Assembly: GCA_034509425.1 (NCBI GenBank) | Contig: JAVTVJ010000439.1 | Span: 62,001 to 126,000 of the forward strand | Origin: Eopsaltria australis | Lineage: Eukaryota; Chordata; Aves; Passeriformes; Petroicidae | Direction: 5' to 3' | DNA: 64,000 bases | Shown here: positions 52,196-64,000 of the stretch, one piece after another | Layout of the letters: each line of letters begins with the position of its first letter | How positions within the stretch are numbered: the first letter of the stretch is position 1 | Translations under genes and position numbers: made by a program | Notes under the pieces: generated by a model | What the model saw: the letters and a program-made list of their open reading frames with translations, nothing else | Databases searched by the model: none | Told to the model about the DNA's origin: nothing

Positions 52196-54051
52196 AACCC
52201 GTTATAAAATTATTTACATTTTTATTGTAAGCCTGTTTCTCTCTACACATGTCCTGGTTCTGAATTCCTTTGTTAAATTTTAATTGATTTTTCCTAAGGG
52301 ATTCTACCACTTCCTTGGGATGACATAATTTCTTTCCAGTGGTGTCCATGGGATGGTAGAAGTGGGAAGCCAGTTCCAAGAAGTGTCATGTACACCTGTG
52401 GGCAATGAATGCACACTGAACAAGACCCACAGATGGTGTTTTGTGTTAAATGATATTTTTCTGAAAAAAAGCTGATAGAAAATGATTCGGCAGCTGGCAC
52501 AGGTGCAACATCAAACTTTGTGCCATTTGTAAGTGAGACTAAGTGGAATCCCTACATCAAGATAAGTTAATTGGGATAAATTATTATCCTTAGCTACAAA
52601 TCAGAAAATGTCTGCAGTGATGGACATGGGGTCATGCCAGAAGCCAACTGCTGTGGTTTGGTGCACTGGCTGTGTGGATTATTCTAACTGGACAGGCAGT
52701 TTCCAGGGAGGGGAATCCACCCTTGCTCATCTTCAGGGTGAGTTGGGGGCTCTGATGCCTTTCAGCAGCTGCCTTTTGACTTAGACAGGTGCCTAATCAA
52801 TTCTGCATTGAGGAAAAAAGGGATAGTCCATAGATAAGCTGCCAGTGGACAGCCAACAGAACTAAGAAGTCTAATGGCTAAAGTTGGATTTCTAGATTAA
52901 AAAAAAAGGTATTTGCTCTCTGCCCATTTGTCTCGAAATCCGACTGGTTTGCTGCAGAATTTCAGTGGCAGCCAGGAGAGGAGAAGATTTGTTCAAGAAT
53001 CCCCTACCTGCTCCTCAGTACAATAGCAAGAAAACAAAACCAGGGCTGTTCCTCTGACATTTCTCAGTGATTTTGCTGATGTTTCTCCAGATCTGAGTTC
53101 ACTAAAGACCAACATCTGCTTTTTAGGCACTGTTTAGCTAAGCCTTTCCATTTGTCTGTGAGGTGCCTCTCTGCTGCCCTGTGTGACAATCCATATTGGT
53201 TCAGTTCCTGGCATGAGGATCAATGTTGATTTGTAATATGGAAACCTTTCCTGGGCAGAGAGGAGCCCTGGCACCAGCCTTGGAAAAGGCAGATAAGAGG
53301 GAAGAGTTTCCCTTCCTGTGTGCAGCAAAAAACCACATCTCCCTTTGGCCTGAAGTGCCAAGCAGGAGCACAGGAGATGACTTTGGTGCTCCCTCTGTCT
53401 ACATGGTGAACAAACAGCCCATCTCCTGCCAGGAAAGAAAACCTGTATTTCACCCTGGAAGACGTGTTTAATTCCAGTTCAATCCAATTTATCAGGTGCA
53501 GCTTGGGGTGAAACACACACTGGATACCTGAAGACAGTTGTGACCCTCCTGCTGGTGGGAAGGGGTGGGGAGGAGATGGGGATGGGGTGGCCAGAGCTTG
53601 AAGGGCTGGATCCTACTGCAGAGGTGTGAGGATGAAGACAGCAGCTGGTAGCCCACGCTGGTCTCTTCCCCAGGGCAGCTTTCCAAAGGGGATCACTGGC
53701 ACTTCCTTGACTCCACCTAAACCTCCCCAAATTCTTTGGCCCTGTCTGTAAGGAAAGGGAACAGAGCCCTTTTCCTGCCCAGTGCTCCCCAGCCAGATCA
53801 GCCCCAGTCAGATCATGGGGCAGGATGCTGGCACCTGTCCCCAGGAAAGGGCTGGAAGAACACTGCTCAGCATGGGTCACTCAGTGGCTCTGAGCCTGTG
53901 CCCTGCCTCAGCTCCATTCCCCAACATCAGCACCCCCTTAGCTCAGTTTGTTGCCCAATTTCTACCATTGCTTCCATGAGCTTTGGAGGCTTGTGTCTAT
54001 TTATAGTAGCAGTGAAGAGGTTGATGACAATGAGGAGGCTTCAATAAAAAT
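52196..54051. other. Intergenic DNA between convergent SMYD1 and FABP1
   Basis: No gene recognised in the roughly 1.9 kb between the two poly(A) signals. Confidence 0.5.
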
Positions 54052-54057
54052 TTTATT
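54052..54057 (-). terminator. FABP1 poly(A) signal
   Basis: AATAAA on the minus strand, about 50 bases after the FABP1 stop, implying a very short 3' UTR. Confidence 0.75.
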
Positions 54058-54105
54058 TTACTGGACACATTTTACATGGTAAAATGATTGGCATGTGTAA
54101 GGTTT

Positions 54106-54156
54106 CTAGATTCTCTTGCTGATTCTCCTGAAGGTGAGGTCACCCAGGGTCATTGT
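54106..54156 (-). CDS. FABP1: FABP1 exon 4 and stop
   Basis: Acceptor CTTTTTCAG. It encodes [16 protein letters not shown] and TAG at 54108-54106. Confidence 0.97.
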   Translation of the reverse strand, partial: TMTLGDLTFRRISKRI

Positions 54157-57048
54157 CTGAAAAAGAAATGGAGAGTGTTAGCTTTTTATGAATTTGTAGA
54201 ATCATTGAATATCTCAAGCTGGAAGGCACACACAAGGGCAATGATGCTATTTAGCTCCAAACTGTCCTTAGGATCTGGTCTTGCAAATCAAAATAGGACT
54301 GATCCCCAATCTATCTCTTATAAACTGAATTTTTAAAGTTTTGGATTTCTTCATGAGTACCCCAAAGCAGATAGGGATAATTTGGCATCCCTCAGCTGGG
54401 ATCAGTTTGCCTCACCTCTCTTCTCTAAGAGTGCCAAGCCCTGGCACATTCCTGTTCCTCTGGGTGGGTGAGAACATTCCCTCATCACCCCAAACTTTGA
54501 TCAGCTGTGCCTAAACTGGGGTCTTAAAAAGTACATTCTGGATCATACTCCAGTGAAAAACTGCTTTCAGTGCCTGGCTGCACAACCTGTGTGCAAGCAT
54601 GTGCTCTGCTCTAGCACCTCCCAAGGTATCCAGTGCCTTTTTAGCTCCCTAGGGCCAGGCCCTGAAGGCAGCTCTGATATTCCAGCCATTGCCCTTCCAC
54701 ACTTACGTGGGTGATGGTGTCTCCGTTGAGCTCCGTGACGGATTTCATCCCTTTCACCTGTGTGACCAGTTTGTTGTTACCCTCCATCTGCACAACAGCC
54801 TGGTGGAAGACAGAAGCATCCATGTTATTGCTGGAGACCACCTCGACCCCTGCATTTTGTCCTTCCCCTGCTGTAGCAGGAGGGGACTGCAGAGCCACCT
54901 GAGCTGCACATCTAAAAAGGCTACAGGCAGTACCAGCACCCCAGGGCAGCTATCACTGATCAATGAAATTAATCAAATAAATAAGCCAGCAAAGCTCATT
55001 TCTGTTTATCTGTGTTGCCCAGCTATAAGATGTGCTCATTTGCCCTTGAGCTGCTGATGTAGAGAGGCTAAAACTCTTCTCATAACTGTTTCCCCCTGGT
55101 TTATGCCAAAGGGAGTGCATTGATGCTGGAAATTGTGACACAGCTGGTACAGCTCTCAGAGCCCCATTCACAGGGCATTTCTTTGGTGGTCATCCCTCCT
55201 GCTTTCAAAAGTTCCTGAAATGCCATCTTCTCCTGAGGCACAGGTGAGGCAGGATTGCCAGTGGTGTTGCCCTGACATTGTATGAACCATTGGAAATCAA
55301 TGTCCAGGAACAGGAGCTGACCCAAGTTCAAGGGTGGTAACTCCTCACCTTGCCAAATCACCTCACCCAGAGTAACCTGAAGCAGTGGGAAAGGCTAGCA
55401 GAGAAATTAACAGCTTACTGGGACTTAAAAGGAGAGATTTATTGGTTTATGATTCATTGTCTGATTTTCCTGCACTACCTCTGAGTCAACAAAATGAAGG
55501 TGCGGGTATGTTTTGTGTTGCAACAAGACACAAAGTTAATCTTTTTCCATCTCAGATCTTCCTGTCAAAAAAATTTATCAAAGCATCTCTATCCCCCTTT
55601 TCCAAATGGGATATTAAAACACTGGCTTCCAGTGTTTTTCAAAGTGACTATTAAAATAGATTCAGAAATGCAAGGCTTCTTCTGCAGGAAGTCCAGTACA
55701 TTAATTAATACCTGTGCTATGGTCAGTCCCTGTCTGGAAAGGAAATTTAATGTCCCAGAGCCCCCACAGCCCTGGCAGAGGAGGGGCTGCTCACTCACCT
55801 TCACTTTCTCTCCATTCAGCATCTCGATGTCACTCTCCTCCCCAATGGTGAACTCGTTCTTCAGCACTTTGGTGCCAGTGGTCACAGTGACCTTGAACTT
55901 CTTCCCATCCTGCACAATTTCTGAGATGCTCTTGATGTCCTTGCCCTTCTGGATCTGGTCCTCAGGGAGCCCTGCCCAGGAACAAGAGACATTGAGTGAG
56001 CAGTGGAGCCATCTGTGGGCAGATTCCTGCTGCTGAACAAATCCATGTAGCAGGATTTGGGGACATACAGATGGGAAAATTTCTGTTCCAGTGTGGAAAA
56101 CCCTTTCAATGATGATGCTTTCCCAAGAGCCACATGTCCCTGAGTCTGCTGAGGAGGAAGATTAATACTGTCAACCTGAATTTTGTGTGGAAACTAGACA
56201 TGTCCCGTGTCTTGCTGACTAGACTGGGAGCACAAACATCACCTCCCTGTCCAAGAATAAATCCTGCTTTCCTTCCTTCACTGACAGGCAAGGAAAAATG
56301 GATTAAATCAAGACAGAATAAAGGAACAAAGTGGGTTTTTTATGAGATTCAGGGTTCCTCAGAACCAGCTTATAAAATCTTCTCCCAAAGCCTGAAGGTG
56401 ATCTGACAGGTAGAGCCCTTCTGGCACATAACTGTGCAGAAATAGTGCAAAGCCCCCTAAATCCCTGCAGAACTACATTCCCTGTCACAGGCACAAGTGG
56501 AAATCTATCAGACACATTGATCATTTAGCACTTAAACAACACCAACTATTTTTCTGATGAACAGTGGGATGTGAGGCTTTGCAGTATCATAGCTCAGTGG
56601 CTGAACAATGTCCTGCTTGCCCTCAAATTTCACAGCCTGCTGGAGCAGATCTGCAGTGCCCCTAAGCCACCAAGGTCCTGCTGGCTTAACATGTGTGTGC
56701 AGCACTCAGCCACACTGGCCAGTGGCTGCAGAGCCTGCCAGGACTGACTTCCTGCAAGCCATAAAACTTCACCCATCATCTCTTGACCCCCAGCCCGAGA
56801 TGCCTTCTCTTCTGAGATCACATCTCCACATAAATACATTTAAAATCCCAGTAATTGCAAGGTGACAGACAGAAACAGGAAATCTCAGAGATGTCTCAAT
56901 CTACATCATCAGCACTTCAGCACAGTTGGTTCCCAAAAATCAGTGGAGACAAAGAAGCACACAGCACATGCAGGCACTTACCAAGGGCTTTCATGAAGGG
57001 CTCAAAGTTTTCCTGGGACTGGAGCTCATATTTTCCAGTGAAGCTCAT
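54106..57048 (-). CDS. FABP1: FABP1, liver-type fatty acid-binding protein (four exons)
   Basis: FABP1 carries long-chain fatty acids and other lipids in the cytosol of hepatocytes and enterocytes and delivers ligands to nuclear PPARs. Four exons of 67, 173, 93 and 51 coding bases join in phase to 127 codons plus stop, the standard length and exon pattern of the family. The N-terminus reads [20 protein letters not shown]. Exon 2 encodes the helix-turn-helix portal and first strands ([15 protein letters not shown]). Exon 3 has [20 protein letters not shown]. Exon 4 ends RRISKRI and keeps R122, the internal ligand-contacting arginine. A TATA box lies about 63 bases upstream of the ATG. The gene runs towards SMYD1, as in human. 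Confidence 0.98.
54197..54280 (-). repeat. CR1 LINE remnant in FABP1 intron 3
   Basis: TAGAATCATTGAATATCTCA, AGCTGGAAGGCACACACAAGG, like the complement of a CR1 tail, decayed. Confidence 0.6.
54707..54799 (-). CDS. FABP1: FABP1 exon 3
   Basis: Acceptor CTTCCACCAG, donor ACCCAC|GTAAGT; 31 codons starting [10 protein letters not shown]. Confidence 0.97.
54800..56981. other. FABP1 introns 2 and 1 (non-exonic parts)
   Basis: Non-coding sequence on either side of exon 2. No repeat family recognised. Confidence 0.5.
55799..55971 (-). CDS. FABP1: FABP1 exon 2
   Basis: Acceptor CCTGGGCAG, donor GTGAAG|GTGAGT; 173 bases, as in other FABP1 genes. Confidence 0.97.
56982..57048 (-). CDS. FABP1: FABP1 exon 1 (coding part)
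   Basis: Start codon at 57048-57046; 22 codons plus one base. The donor is GCCCTTG|GTAAGT. Confidence 0.97.
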
Positions 57049-57110
57049 GGTGGAAATGTTCTCTGTGCTCCTAACACAAGAGAAGGTGCCTTGCTGGTAG
57101 GCAGAGCTGG

Positions 57111-57117
57111 TTTTATA
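57111..57117 (-). promoter_or_regulatory. FABP1 TATA box
   Basis: TATAAAA on the minus strand. Initiation would fall near 57085, giving a 5' UTR of about 35-40 bases. Confidence 0.7.
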
Positions 57118-57129
57118 TCATCCTTCTGC

Positions 57130-57190
57130 CTTCAAAGTTGGCCAGAGGTAAGATGATGTAATTAGTTTATGGGCATGTTCAAACATTAAC
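57130..57190 (-). promoter_or_regulatory. Possible HNF4- and HNF1-like sites upstream of FABP1
   Basis: CAAAGTTGG (plus-strand reading, about 57135-57143) resembles an HNF4 core. GTTAAT on the minus strand (57190-57185) matches an HNF1 half-site. Both factors drive mammalian Fabp1; these matches are short and could be chance. Confidence 0.3.
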
Positions 57191-60100
57191 GTAAAACTGG
57201 GCAATGGTCAGTGATAAATTGCTCTACATTTTACAGACCACAATTCACAACGTGGGGGCAGGGAAAACCTCATAAAATACATTTTATGGAGGTTGCAATG
57301 TGGCATCCATAAACAAATGATAAAAAACAATAATAATTGTGCAAAGAGGCTCATTATCAGAGCAACGAGCCAAATCATCTGATGAGCTTGCAGTCTGGGA
57401 GCACGTATCTGGAGGAGGAGAATGTGGTGACTGTGGGCTCCCTGGAGCTGACACTGGGGGTTTCTACTTGCTGGTGTGTGCATGGTGGGTGTTTAGCACT
57501 GGCAGAAGAGTGGCTGCACACTGGCAGGGACTGACTGACTCACAGACCTGTTCTGGTGGGGTTTGGTGTAACCCAGATGTAGCAGTAGCACAAACCCATC
57601 ACTGTCCCCTGAGAAAAAAACTACTCCAAATCAACTCCTGGCCTTGCACTGGCCCACCTGAAGGCTGCAGTTTGATTCAGGCTTCACATCTATGATCCTG
57701 TAGAGATCCTGGATAGAGAGCTGGTGCCAGTAGTGAACTATCAAACCCCTTTCACCTCCTTTCCCCATAGGAGCCACAGCCACTCAGGTACTGAAGGAGC
57801 ATTCCAGCCCTTGGAGCTGCAATTCTCCCCAGTGCCACATCAGAAGGGCCAGCAGCAGCCTCCAAGCTGAGCCCAATTCCTCCCTCCAAAGCACGACTCA
57901 GAGCTGGGTTCCTCTTCCAGTCCTGTCCCTTTGGCTGAGCATCCCAGATTGCTTCATGGCATCTGAGCATCCATCCTCTGGCTCTGGATTCCCAGGCTCA
58001 GCTTCTTGTCTCAAGGAATTCCTCCTCCCTCCCCAGGTCAGCTCAGGGGTTTTCTACCTTTTCACTCACACGCCTTCTCCTCTTTGCAATTCTTCCATTT
58101 TCCTTCTCCTAGCATCTTCGTCCTTCTTCCGGAGTGAAATCATGGACAAGAATGAAAAAGAACTCTCTCCTTCCAATTTGGAGATATTGTCAGAGCCTTC
58201 TGTTGTCATCTGTCCTGCTGCTGCCAGCTCAGCCCTGCTCTCCGTGCTGCAGTAGTGAGCCACAGTTTCTGGTTAATTAGTACAGGCAGTGCCTGCCAGA
58301 TGAGGCAGGAGAGGGAAAACCTTGGCCAGTGGGATGGACAGTGGATGAAGTTGGCTGGGAGGGGGGAAAATCCTCGGGGACATCATCCCTACACACCCTG
58401 GAGGCAGCCAGGCAGGTTCAGAGAGCGTTCATGGAGGGGTTCATTGACTCAGCAATTTCTCCAAACAGCTTTTTGGCTTTTTTCCATTTTATCCCCTCAG
58501 GAATGTCGTCACCTTGGGAACTGCATTTTGTTTTTATGCCTGCCTCAGGTGAATACCCTTGTGTGACATGGGGCTGTGCTGACATGACCCTTTTCAATGT
58601 CCTCTTCATGGGAACAGTGGTGACTGACCTCTTATGCTTGTCCTGGCAGCAGCCTGAGCTGGTAGATCCCTCTGACCTCCTGTCAGCCAACGTTCCCTGG
58701 CCATGGGCCACCTGGAAGCACATATGTGCCTCCCACATTTTCCTGCCCTGCACCTCTGGCTGCTCCTCCAGGCAATTCAAGTTCCCTCTCTTTGCATGAT
58801 GGGGAGAGAGAGATTAGACTTGAAAAAACTGCAGAGTTCCTAGGCCCACAGTGTCCATGGAGACAAAGCTTCTAAGGGCTGGATGACACTCATCAAATGT
58901 TAAAAGGGGAAAATATTTGTCCAGGACTCTTTTGGTAACTGGGCAGAAATTTTTCCATTCATGGAAATGGACAGCTCATGAGAGAATTCACCCCATTTGG
59001 AGCCCAAGCTGTTTTCTGTAGGTATCCTCTACTCCTCTGCTTACTGTGTAAAGCTATAACATATCTATGCTCCTGATTTTCTATTGGATGAATGGGGACT
59101 GTGAATCACTGCTGGAAAATTTGCAAATGTGACCAACTGATTCTTGATCAATGAACAAAAATTAAACCTCTTTGTGTTCTACTGAGCTCAATGTTCTTTT
59201 ATTTTCTTTAGCAAAAAAATGCAGTTCATATTTTAAAAAAGGAGAAATGCTTATTGAATGAAATTTGGCCAAGGTAATTATTATCTAGCCAGGACTGCTG
59301 AGCAAATGGCAGGTGAGATAAACTTAATCTCAATAGCAAAGTTCAGAATACTTGTACATCTCCCCAACAGAGTATGGGATCTCTTAAAATATGATATCAC
59401 TTTAACCTTCCAGGCCCAAGAAAATGCACCTGATTTGCATTAACATAAGGCCATGTCAATTGATAATTTGATTAAAGTAAATCCATACCCTGAAGCCTGA
59501 ATCTGGTTTGTATAAAGAGAAAAGGCATGGATCATTTTCAAAAATTATTGAGGAAGCTGCATATTGAGGGAAGCCAGCAGGTACTTCTGTCTTTAAATTG
59601 CTTTGAAAATAAAGCATAGGGTCTTAGAAGCTTGTCAGAAAAAAAAAGACTGAAGTATCTTATTTCTGATTTTTGCACCTGAATCAGAGATACGGACAAG
59701 CAGAACTTATCAGACAAGAATATCACCAGTGGATCAGCCATGGTTTTGGCCAAATCTCAAACCCCACCTCCTCTGTCTCCCTGGGTGCTCGTCCTGGGTC
59801 TTGAAGGATGCACCCACCTCTTGAAGGATAGGTGCTCAACCCAGACCTCGCAAAGTGCAATTTGTGGCTGGTCCCTTGGGTTATAACATCTTACACAATC
59901 AAGAGGATTTTGGCTCTGTCACCTCTGTAGCTGCCTGTGGAGCAGTTCCATCCTTTTATGACTTCCCCTCAACACTTCCCTGGGATTCAGCTCTCACTTT
60001 CACTCAGTGTCTGGGAACCACCCTCCAACCTGCACTAATTCTTTATGAGTTGGACATTATGTCCAGATTTTGAGTTTTAGGGTTCTTACAAAGAAAAAAA

Positions 60101-63100
60101 AAATCTCTCTGCCTCCTCCAGTTCAAACTGAAATTCTTAATTAAGTTCTGAACTACAAAAATTACTTTACAGCCAAAGCAGTGTATGGGGAGAGGCATTT
60201 TGCTGTGGCCCAGGGGAGGGTCTCTTGCAACCTTGTGGAAGTCTGTGAATGTCTTCATGCATCTCTCCTCTATCACCTCACTTGCTTCTCTTAGCTATCC
60301 CACCAGTGACTCCCCAGAACTCAGTGAGCCCAGCACCTCAGTACTTTGGGAAGCCAGGGCTGGGTTCTACACTAGGATTTTCTTGGCCCAAATGTGAAAG
60401 GCTAAAAGTCAGGGCCTTTGATGATTCAGTTCTGGATTTTTCTAGTACAGGTCCAGCTGGACACCCCAAAACTCCTAGCCATTTTTTTTAAAAGCTTGGT
60501 CACAAGCTTGCCAGTCACAGATCCCCAGGTGGGCTTCCCTCTGTTTCAACCTATAGTATTGTTGGGTAATTCTATTTCTGCTGCCCTTGAACCTGGGAAC
60601 TTGGTCTGCTGCCAGGTTTTCACATCTCTGGTATGATTATTTTGAACCTTGAGGAACAAAGGTTTCTTAATCAGGCCACATGGCTGCATTGCTTTGAAAG
60701 GTTGGATGGGATGGAAAAGATGCCACTGCTGTCGTGAGCTCTCCATCCCTCTTGGTTTCCACCAAGTTTTCTTTGTGCTGTGTTACCAGGATAGCATTGA
60801 GATGAAATACAGCATCTTTCCCAGATTTTTCTCTTTTTAAAATGGCTTTGGCAGCCTGCTGAGATTCCTGCCTCCAAGGAACTTCCAAGCTGCAGACGTG
60901 CAAGCGCCATTTCATACAGGTTTAGATTAGATATGTCATTATCAGAGCCCGGATACGAATGCCAAAAGCAGCAGCTTGTGCAGAGAGCTGATGCTTGATA
61001 AAGCTTTCCATCGATGCTGATATTCAGAGAAGGGCAGCCCTCAGCCCCTGCCATCTTATTGCAAAGGTAGCAAAGGGAGCAAAGGGTTGGTATTGCTTCT
61101 TCAAGGTCAAGGCAGCTCTATCACTGATAGCACAAGAGCCTGAGCTCTGCTTACCAATGGTCACCTGAGGAGCAGAGTTTATGGAAGAGTTGGACTTTGC
61201 TGCTGGAATCTTGCTTTAGAGTAGGAACAAAGCTGCTGGCTCTGCCACCCACTTCCCACTCTCTTGCCTCCAACATCTGTGGTGTAGTGCTGTGGCCTCT
61301 CTCCAGGCACAGGGACCCCTCTGTTTATGCTCTCAGAGGATGTGTATTGTTCTTGCAGCTTGGCCTTTGGCGGGATGAGGCCGCCCTCCATCCCACAGCC
61401 CAGCTCGTGCAGTCAGGGTGAAGGACTGAAAATGGTGCTCATTGCTTATGGAGCTCGTTTGTGCCAGGGCAAGGAAAGAAAATGTTGGGAAAGAAATGGA
61501 GCCATGAGCAGTCAATGTTCTTGAGTAAGGAAGGTCTGTAAGAGTCCTCCAAAGCAGAACCAGTGAACATCTCACCAATGCAGGTGATGCATCTGACCCC
61601 ACCACACTTCTGCAGTGCAAACCTCTCCCTCTGATCCAGGCACATGGAGAGCCCCTGAGACACAGTGGGGGTAAGGAAACCTTCATCTGACCAAGTGCAG
61701 GAGACTGGCATGGAAAGGGCAGCAGCCTCCAAGTGCCCACAGGTGGTCAGATGAACTCCAGTCCTGTAGGCACACCTGGCTGTCACTGGGCCAGTACTCA
61801 CCTGTCCAGCTGTGCTCCCCTCCATCCTGATTTATCAAGCAAAGTGGCTCACTCAGTGCTGCCCACAGAGGGTTGCAGTTGTTTAGTCAAGGAAAACATC
61901 CTGGGGCCAGACAAGTGTGGGGAGGAGCCTGTTCCTGTCTCTCCCTGAGGCAAATATACAACCACAATTTATATACAAAAGGAAAGTCCAAGCAACAACC
62001 CCCAAGGGCTTCCCTAGCAGATGGTGCTTCTTGGCTGGGGAAAGCAATGAGCCAAGAGTGATGCACCAGCCAGAGGGTCAGTGCTGAGGCAGGACACAGT
62101 TGTGAGGAGGGCAGAGAATTGCATGGAGTCTGACAGCAACTGAATTTTCACCAGGTTCAGGGTCAGGGAGGTGCTTCATGGGGAACAACCATGGTGCCAG
62201 CAAGACCAGAGCTGGGGACAAAGCCCAGGATTGCCACTGTCCATGTCCCCTGTTGTCCTGTTGTGTTTGTATAGTCAAAGTGCCTCCCTGAGCACAGGTA
62301 CCCTCATTTTGCACATTATGGAGCCTGACTTTCCCAAAGCCACCTGGAGAAGCTGATAAAGCATCTTCCTTGTCTAGTCCCTAATGGGAGGTTCACAGAG
62401 CCCATATGCTATGGGATTGCAGATTTTGAGAAAAAAAATGTGGCTCAGGGGTATAATGTAAAGTTCAGCATGGTAGAACCAGATTGCACAACCTTCTCCA
62501 AGTAACAGCTTCTCTGATATCCCACCAGGGAAGCCAGGACTGCACAATTCCTTGAGCTCCCTTTCTGCTCTGCCTTTATGAGTGGGTCCTGCACTTTGGC
62601 CCACAAGACCCAAACCACAACTCAGATGTCCCTGACCTGGTTGTGAAACACCTTGCTCTGAGGAAAGAGCATTGCACCCAGATGGGGGGAAAGGGCCGAT
62701 GTGCTGGCAGCTCCTTGCCCTGCAAAATCACCAGAGGTGGAAAAGTCTGTATGTGCACATTTGCAGATGAGAGCAGGTGACCCATGTGGAAGTTCTGCTT
62801 CATATCAACTGGGATACTGGCAATTTAGATCAGATTTAGAAAGAGGGGGAAAGGGCCACCTTTGCTGTAACAAAGATGCAGCTTTGTACACTTTAATTTA
62901 TTTACAGTCATACATTTCTGTCTTATATCTCATTGACATGAGGCTCCAGCAAATAATTCTGAGTGCATGTTTGCCTGTGCAGCTGCAGACATTCTGCAAA
63001 CTTTCTTAGCCCCCTTCCTGCTGTAGATTCTGAGCCTGACTAAGGTGTGGCTCTGCCTCTGAGAAAGGCAGAACTGAAATACTTTGATTTCTGGCCAGAA

Positions 63101-63613
63101 CCTTGCAGTTTTTACCTGGAACCTCTCTGTTTTTCTCCGTGAATATTTGCACTTCTGTACATGAGAGGGCAAGGGACACATAACCTCAACAACCCCCAGT
63201 GATAAGCTCCTATAATTTTTCTCAGCCAACACAACACACTTCCCACTGGGATATACTCTGTACAGGGTAGTAAATGGCATTGGAAAATCCCAAATATCCT
63301 GGTCACTGCCTTTCTGGACCTGCCTGGGTCACTTACATGTCTGAAAGCTTTTGTTTGTGTGTGGTTTTCAGACCCCAGACAACTTGTGGGCAGAGACAGG
63401 ACTGGGAGATGTGGGGACATTTTTGTGCTGCTCAGGGTTATGTAAGAGTTTTATTAAATTTGGTGCTTTTTGGACCTGAAGGAGAGTTGGGGTCCTTGCT
63501 GTGCGCCCATTTCTGAGTGTCTCCCTGGGTACAGGAGAGATCCTGGTGTAAAGAAGCTGATAAAATCCCAGGATGGGATTCTTCGGGGAGAAAATTAAGA
63601 ACATCCTTCCCAC
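57191..63613. other. Intergenic DNA downstream of the window's last recognised gene
   Basis: About 6.4 kb without a recognised exon, RNA gene or named repeat. In mammals the next gene in this direction is THNSL2, and no part of it was recognised here. Confidence 0.45.
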
Positions 63614-63764
63614 CTCGATGAGCTCTTGCATCAGCTTTGTATCCAACCCTCCTGCCGCAGGACAGCAGCCGTGCTTCCTTTTCCTCAGCTCCAAAATTTT
63701 GGAGAGGTGTTTCTCAGCTTTTGTTGGAATACGTGGCTGTCCATAACCCTTAGGGTGGAGGGAC
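63614..63764 (-). CDS. Candidate internal exon of an unidentified gene
   Basis: On the minus strand a 151-base segment is open in one frame between an acceptor-like CCCTCCCATAG and a donor-like ATCGAG|GTGGGA. It encodes 50 residues with a basic helical look (KAEKHLSKILELRKRKHG, then LDTKLMQELIE). The sequence is amphipathic and not obviously repeat-derived. I do not recognise the protein, and chance openness over 50 codons is possible. A CpG-containing stretch at about 63800-63930 upstream on that strand could be a promoter. Confidence 0.3.
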
Positions 63765-64000
63765 CTATGGGAGGGTGGGAAAGGCTGGATGGGATGAGGG
63801 AAAGGGACGTGCATCTCCCCCTGGATGCCGGGACACAAAGCACTGCCGCCATCTACTGACTCTGGATTCTCCGCTGGCTCCACAGCGCTCCTGGGGATGC
63901 TCTGCCGGGGACCCCGAACCAACGTGCTGCTCATGCCTGGGACGTCTAGAGGGGCCCACTTTGCTGGAGAGGATGAAAAAGCTGCTCAGCAAACACGAAG
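63765..64000. other. Right edge, moderately CpG-rich
   Basis: CpG frequency is higher than in the preceding 6 kb. No exon is assigned with confidence; a minus-strand ATG at about 63934 opens a frame that runs into the candidate exon without splicing. Confidence 0.35.

Noticed and set aside
57208..63613. THNSL2 expected next to FABP1 from mammalian synteny
   Set aside because: None of its conserved motifs was recognised on either strand within the window.
1..64000. tRNA, rRNA, CRISPR arrays and bacterial-type operons
   Set aside because: No cloverleaf, rRNA or spaced direct-repeat array was seen; gene structure is that of a vertebrate.

Overview
This is vertebrate, almost certainly avian, nuclear DNA. 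Two genes are recognised exon by exon: SMYD1 (plus strand, ten coding exons, 491 codons plus stop) and FABP1 (minus strand, four coding exons, 127 codons plus stop). They lie tail to tail, the same order and orientation known in other amniotes. The bird assignment rests on several CR1 LINE fragments, the dominant bird/reptile interspersed repeat, and on compact genes with GC-rich exons in AT-rich introns.

Layout: about 0.5-10.0 kb holds an endogenous retrovirus with complete, uninterrupted gag, pol and env reading frames on the plus strand, between two strongly diverged LTR-like flanks. 10-28.3 kb is non-coding, with a decayed solo LTR of the same family (about 17.5-17.9 kb), CR1 debris, a CpG-bearing segment with a strong hairpin (about 20.1-20.4 kb) and simple repeats. 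28.3-52.2 kb is SMYD1 with its promoter. 54.05-57.1 kb is FABP1. 57.1-63.6 kb shows nothing recognisable, and one possible exon of an unidentified minus-strand gene lies near 63.7 kb.

The most interesting item is the retrovirus. Its LTRs are so diverged that the insertion must be old, and a CR1 fragment sits between env and the 3' LTR. Yet gag (565 codons), pol (about 1,221 codons) and env (874 codons) carry no stop or frameshift. The expression signals also survive: gag-UAG-pol in one frame, a leader splice donor, an env splice acceptor, a 5' TATA box and a 3' poly(A) signal. The reverse transcriptase has lost acidic residues at both catalytic motifs and the integrase has one substituted, while RNase H, integrase zinc-binding and Env processing motifs look intact. 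The 5' flank keeps the TATA box but no poly(A) signal, and the 3' flank keeps the poly(A) signal but no TATA box. Together this suggests a retroviral locus kept by the host as an expressed multi-protein locus rather than as a replicating element. That is an inference; dN/dS across orthologues and RNA-seq would test it.

SMYD1 is a muscle-specific MYND/SET lysine methyltransferase needed for sarcomere assembly. FABP1 is the liver/intestine cytosolic fatty-acid carrier. They are neighbours by conserved synteny, not by shared function. Within SMYD1, a nearly identical inverted repeat pair in introns 1 and 4 brackets exons 2-4 and could drive exon circularisation or dsRNA editing.
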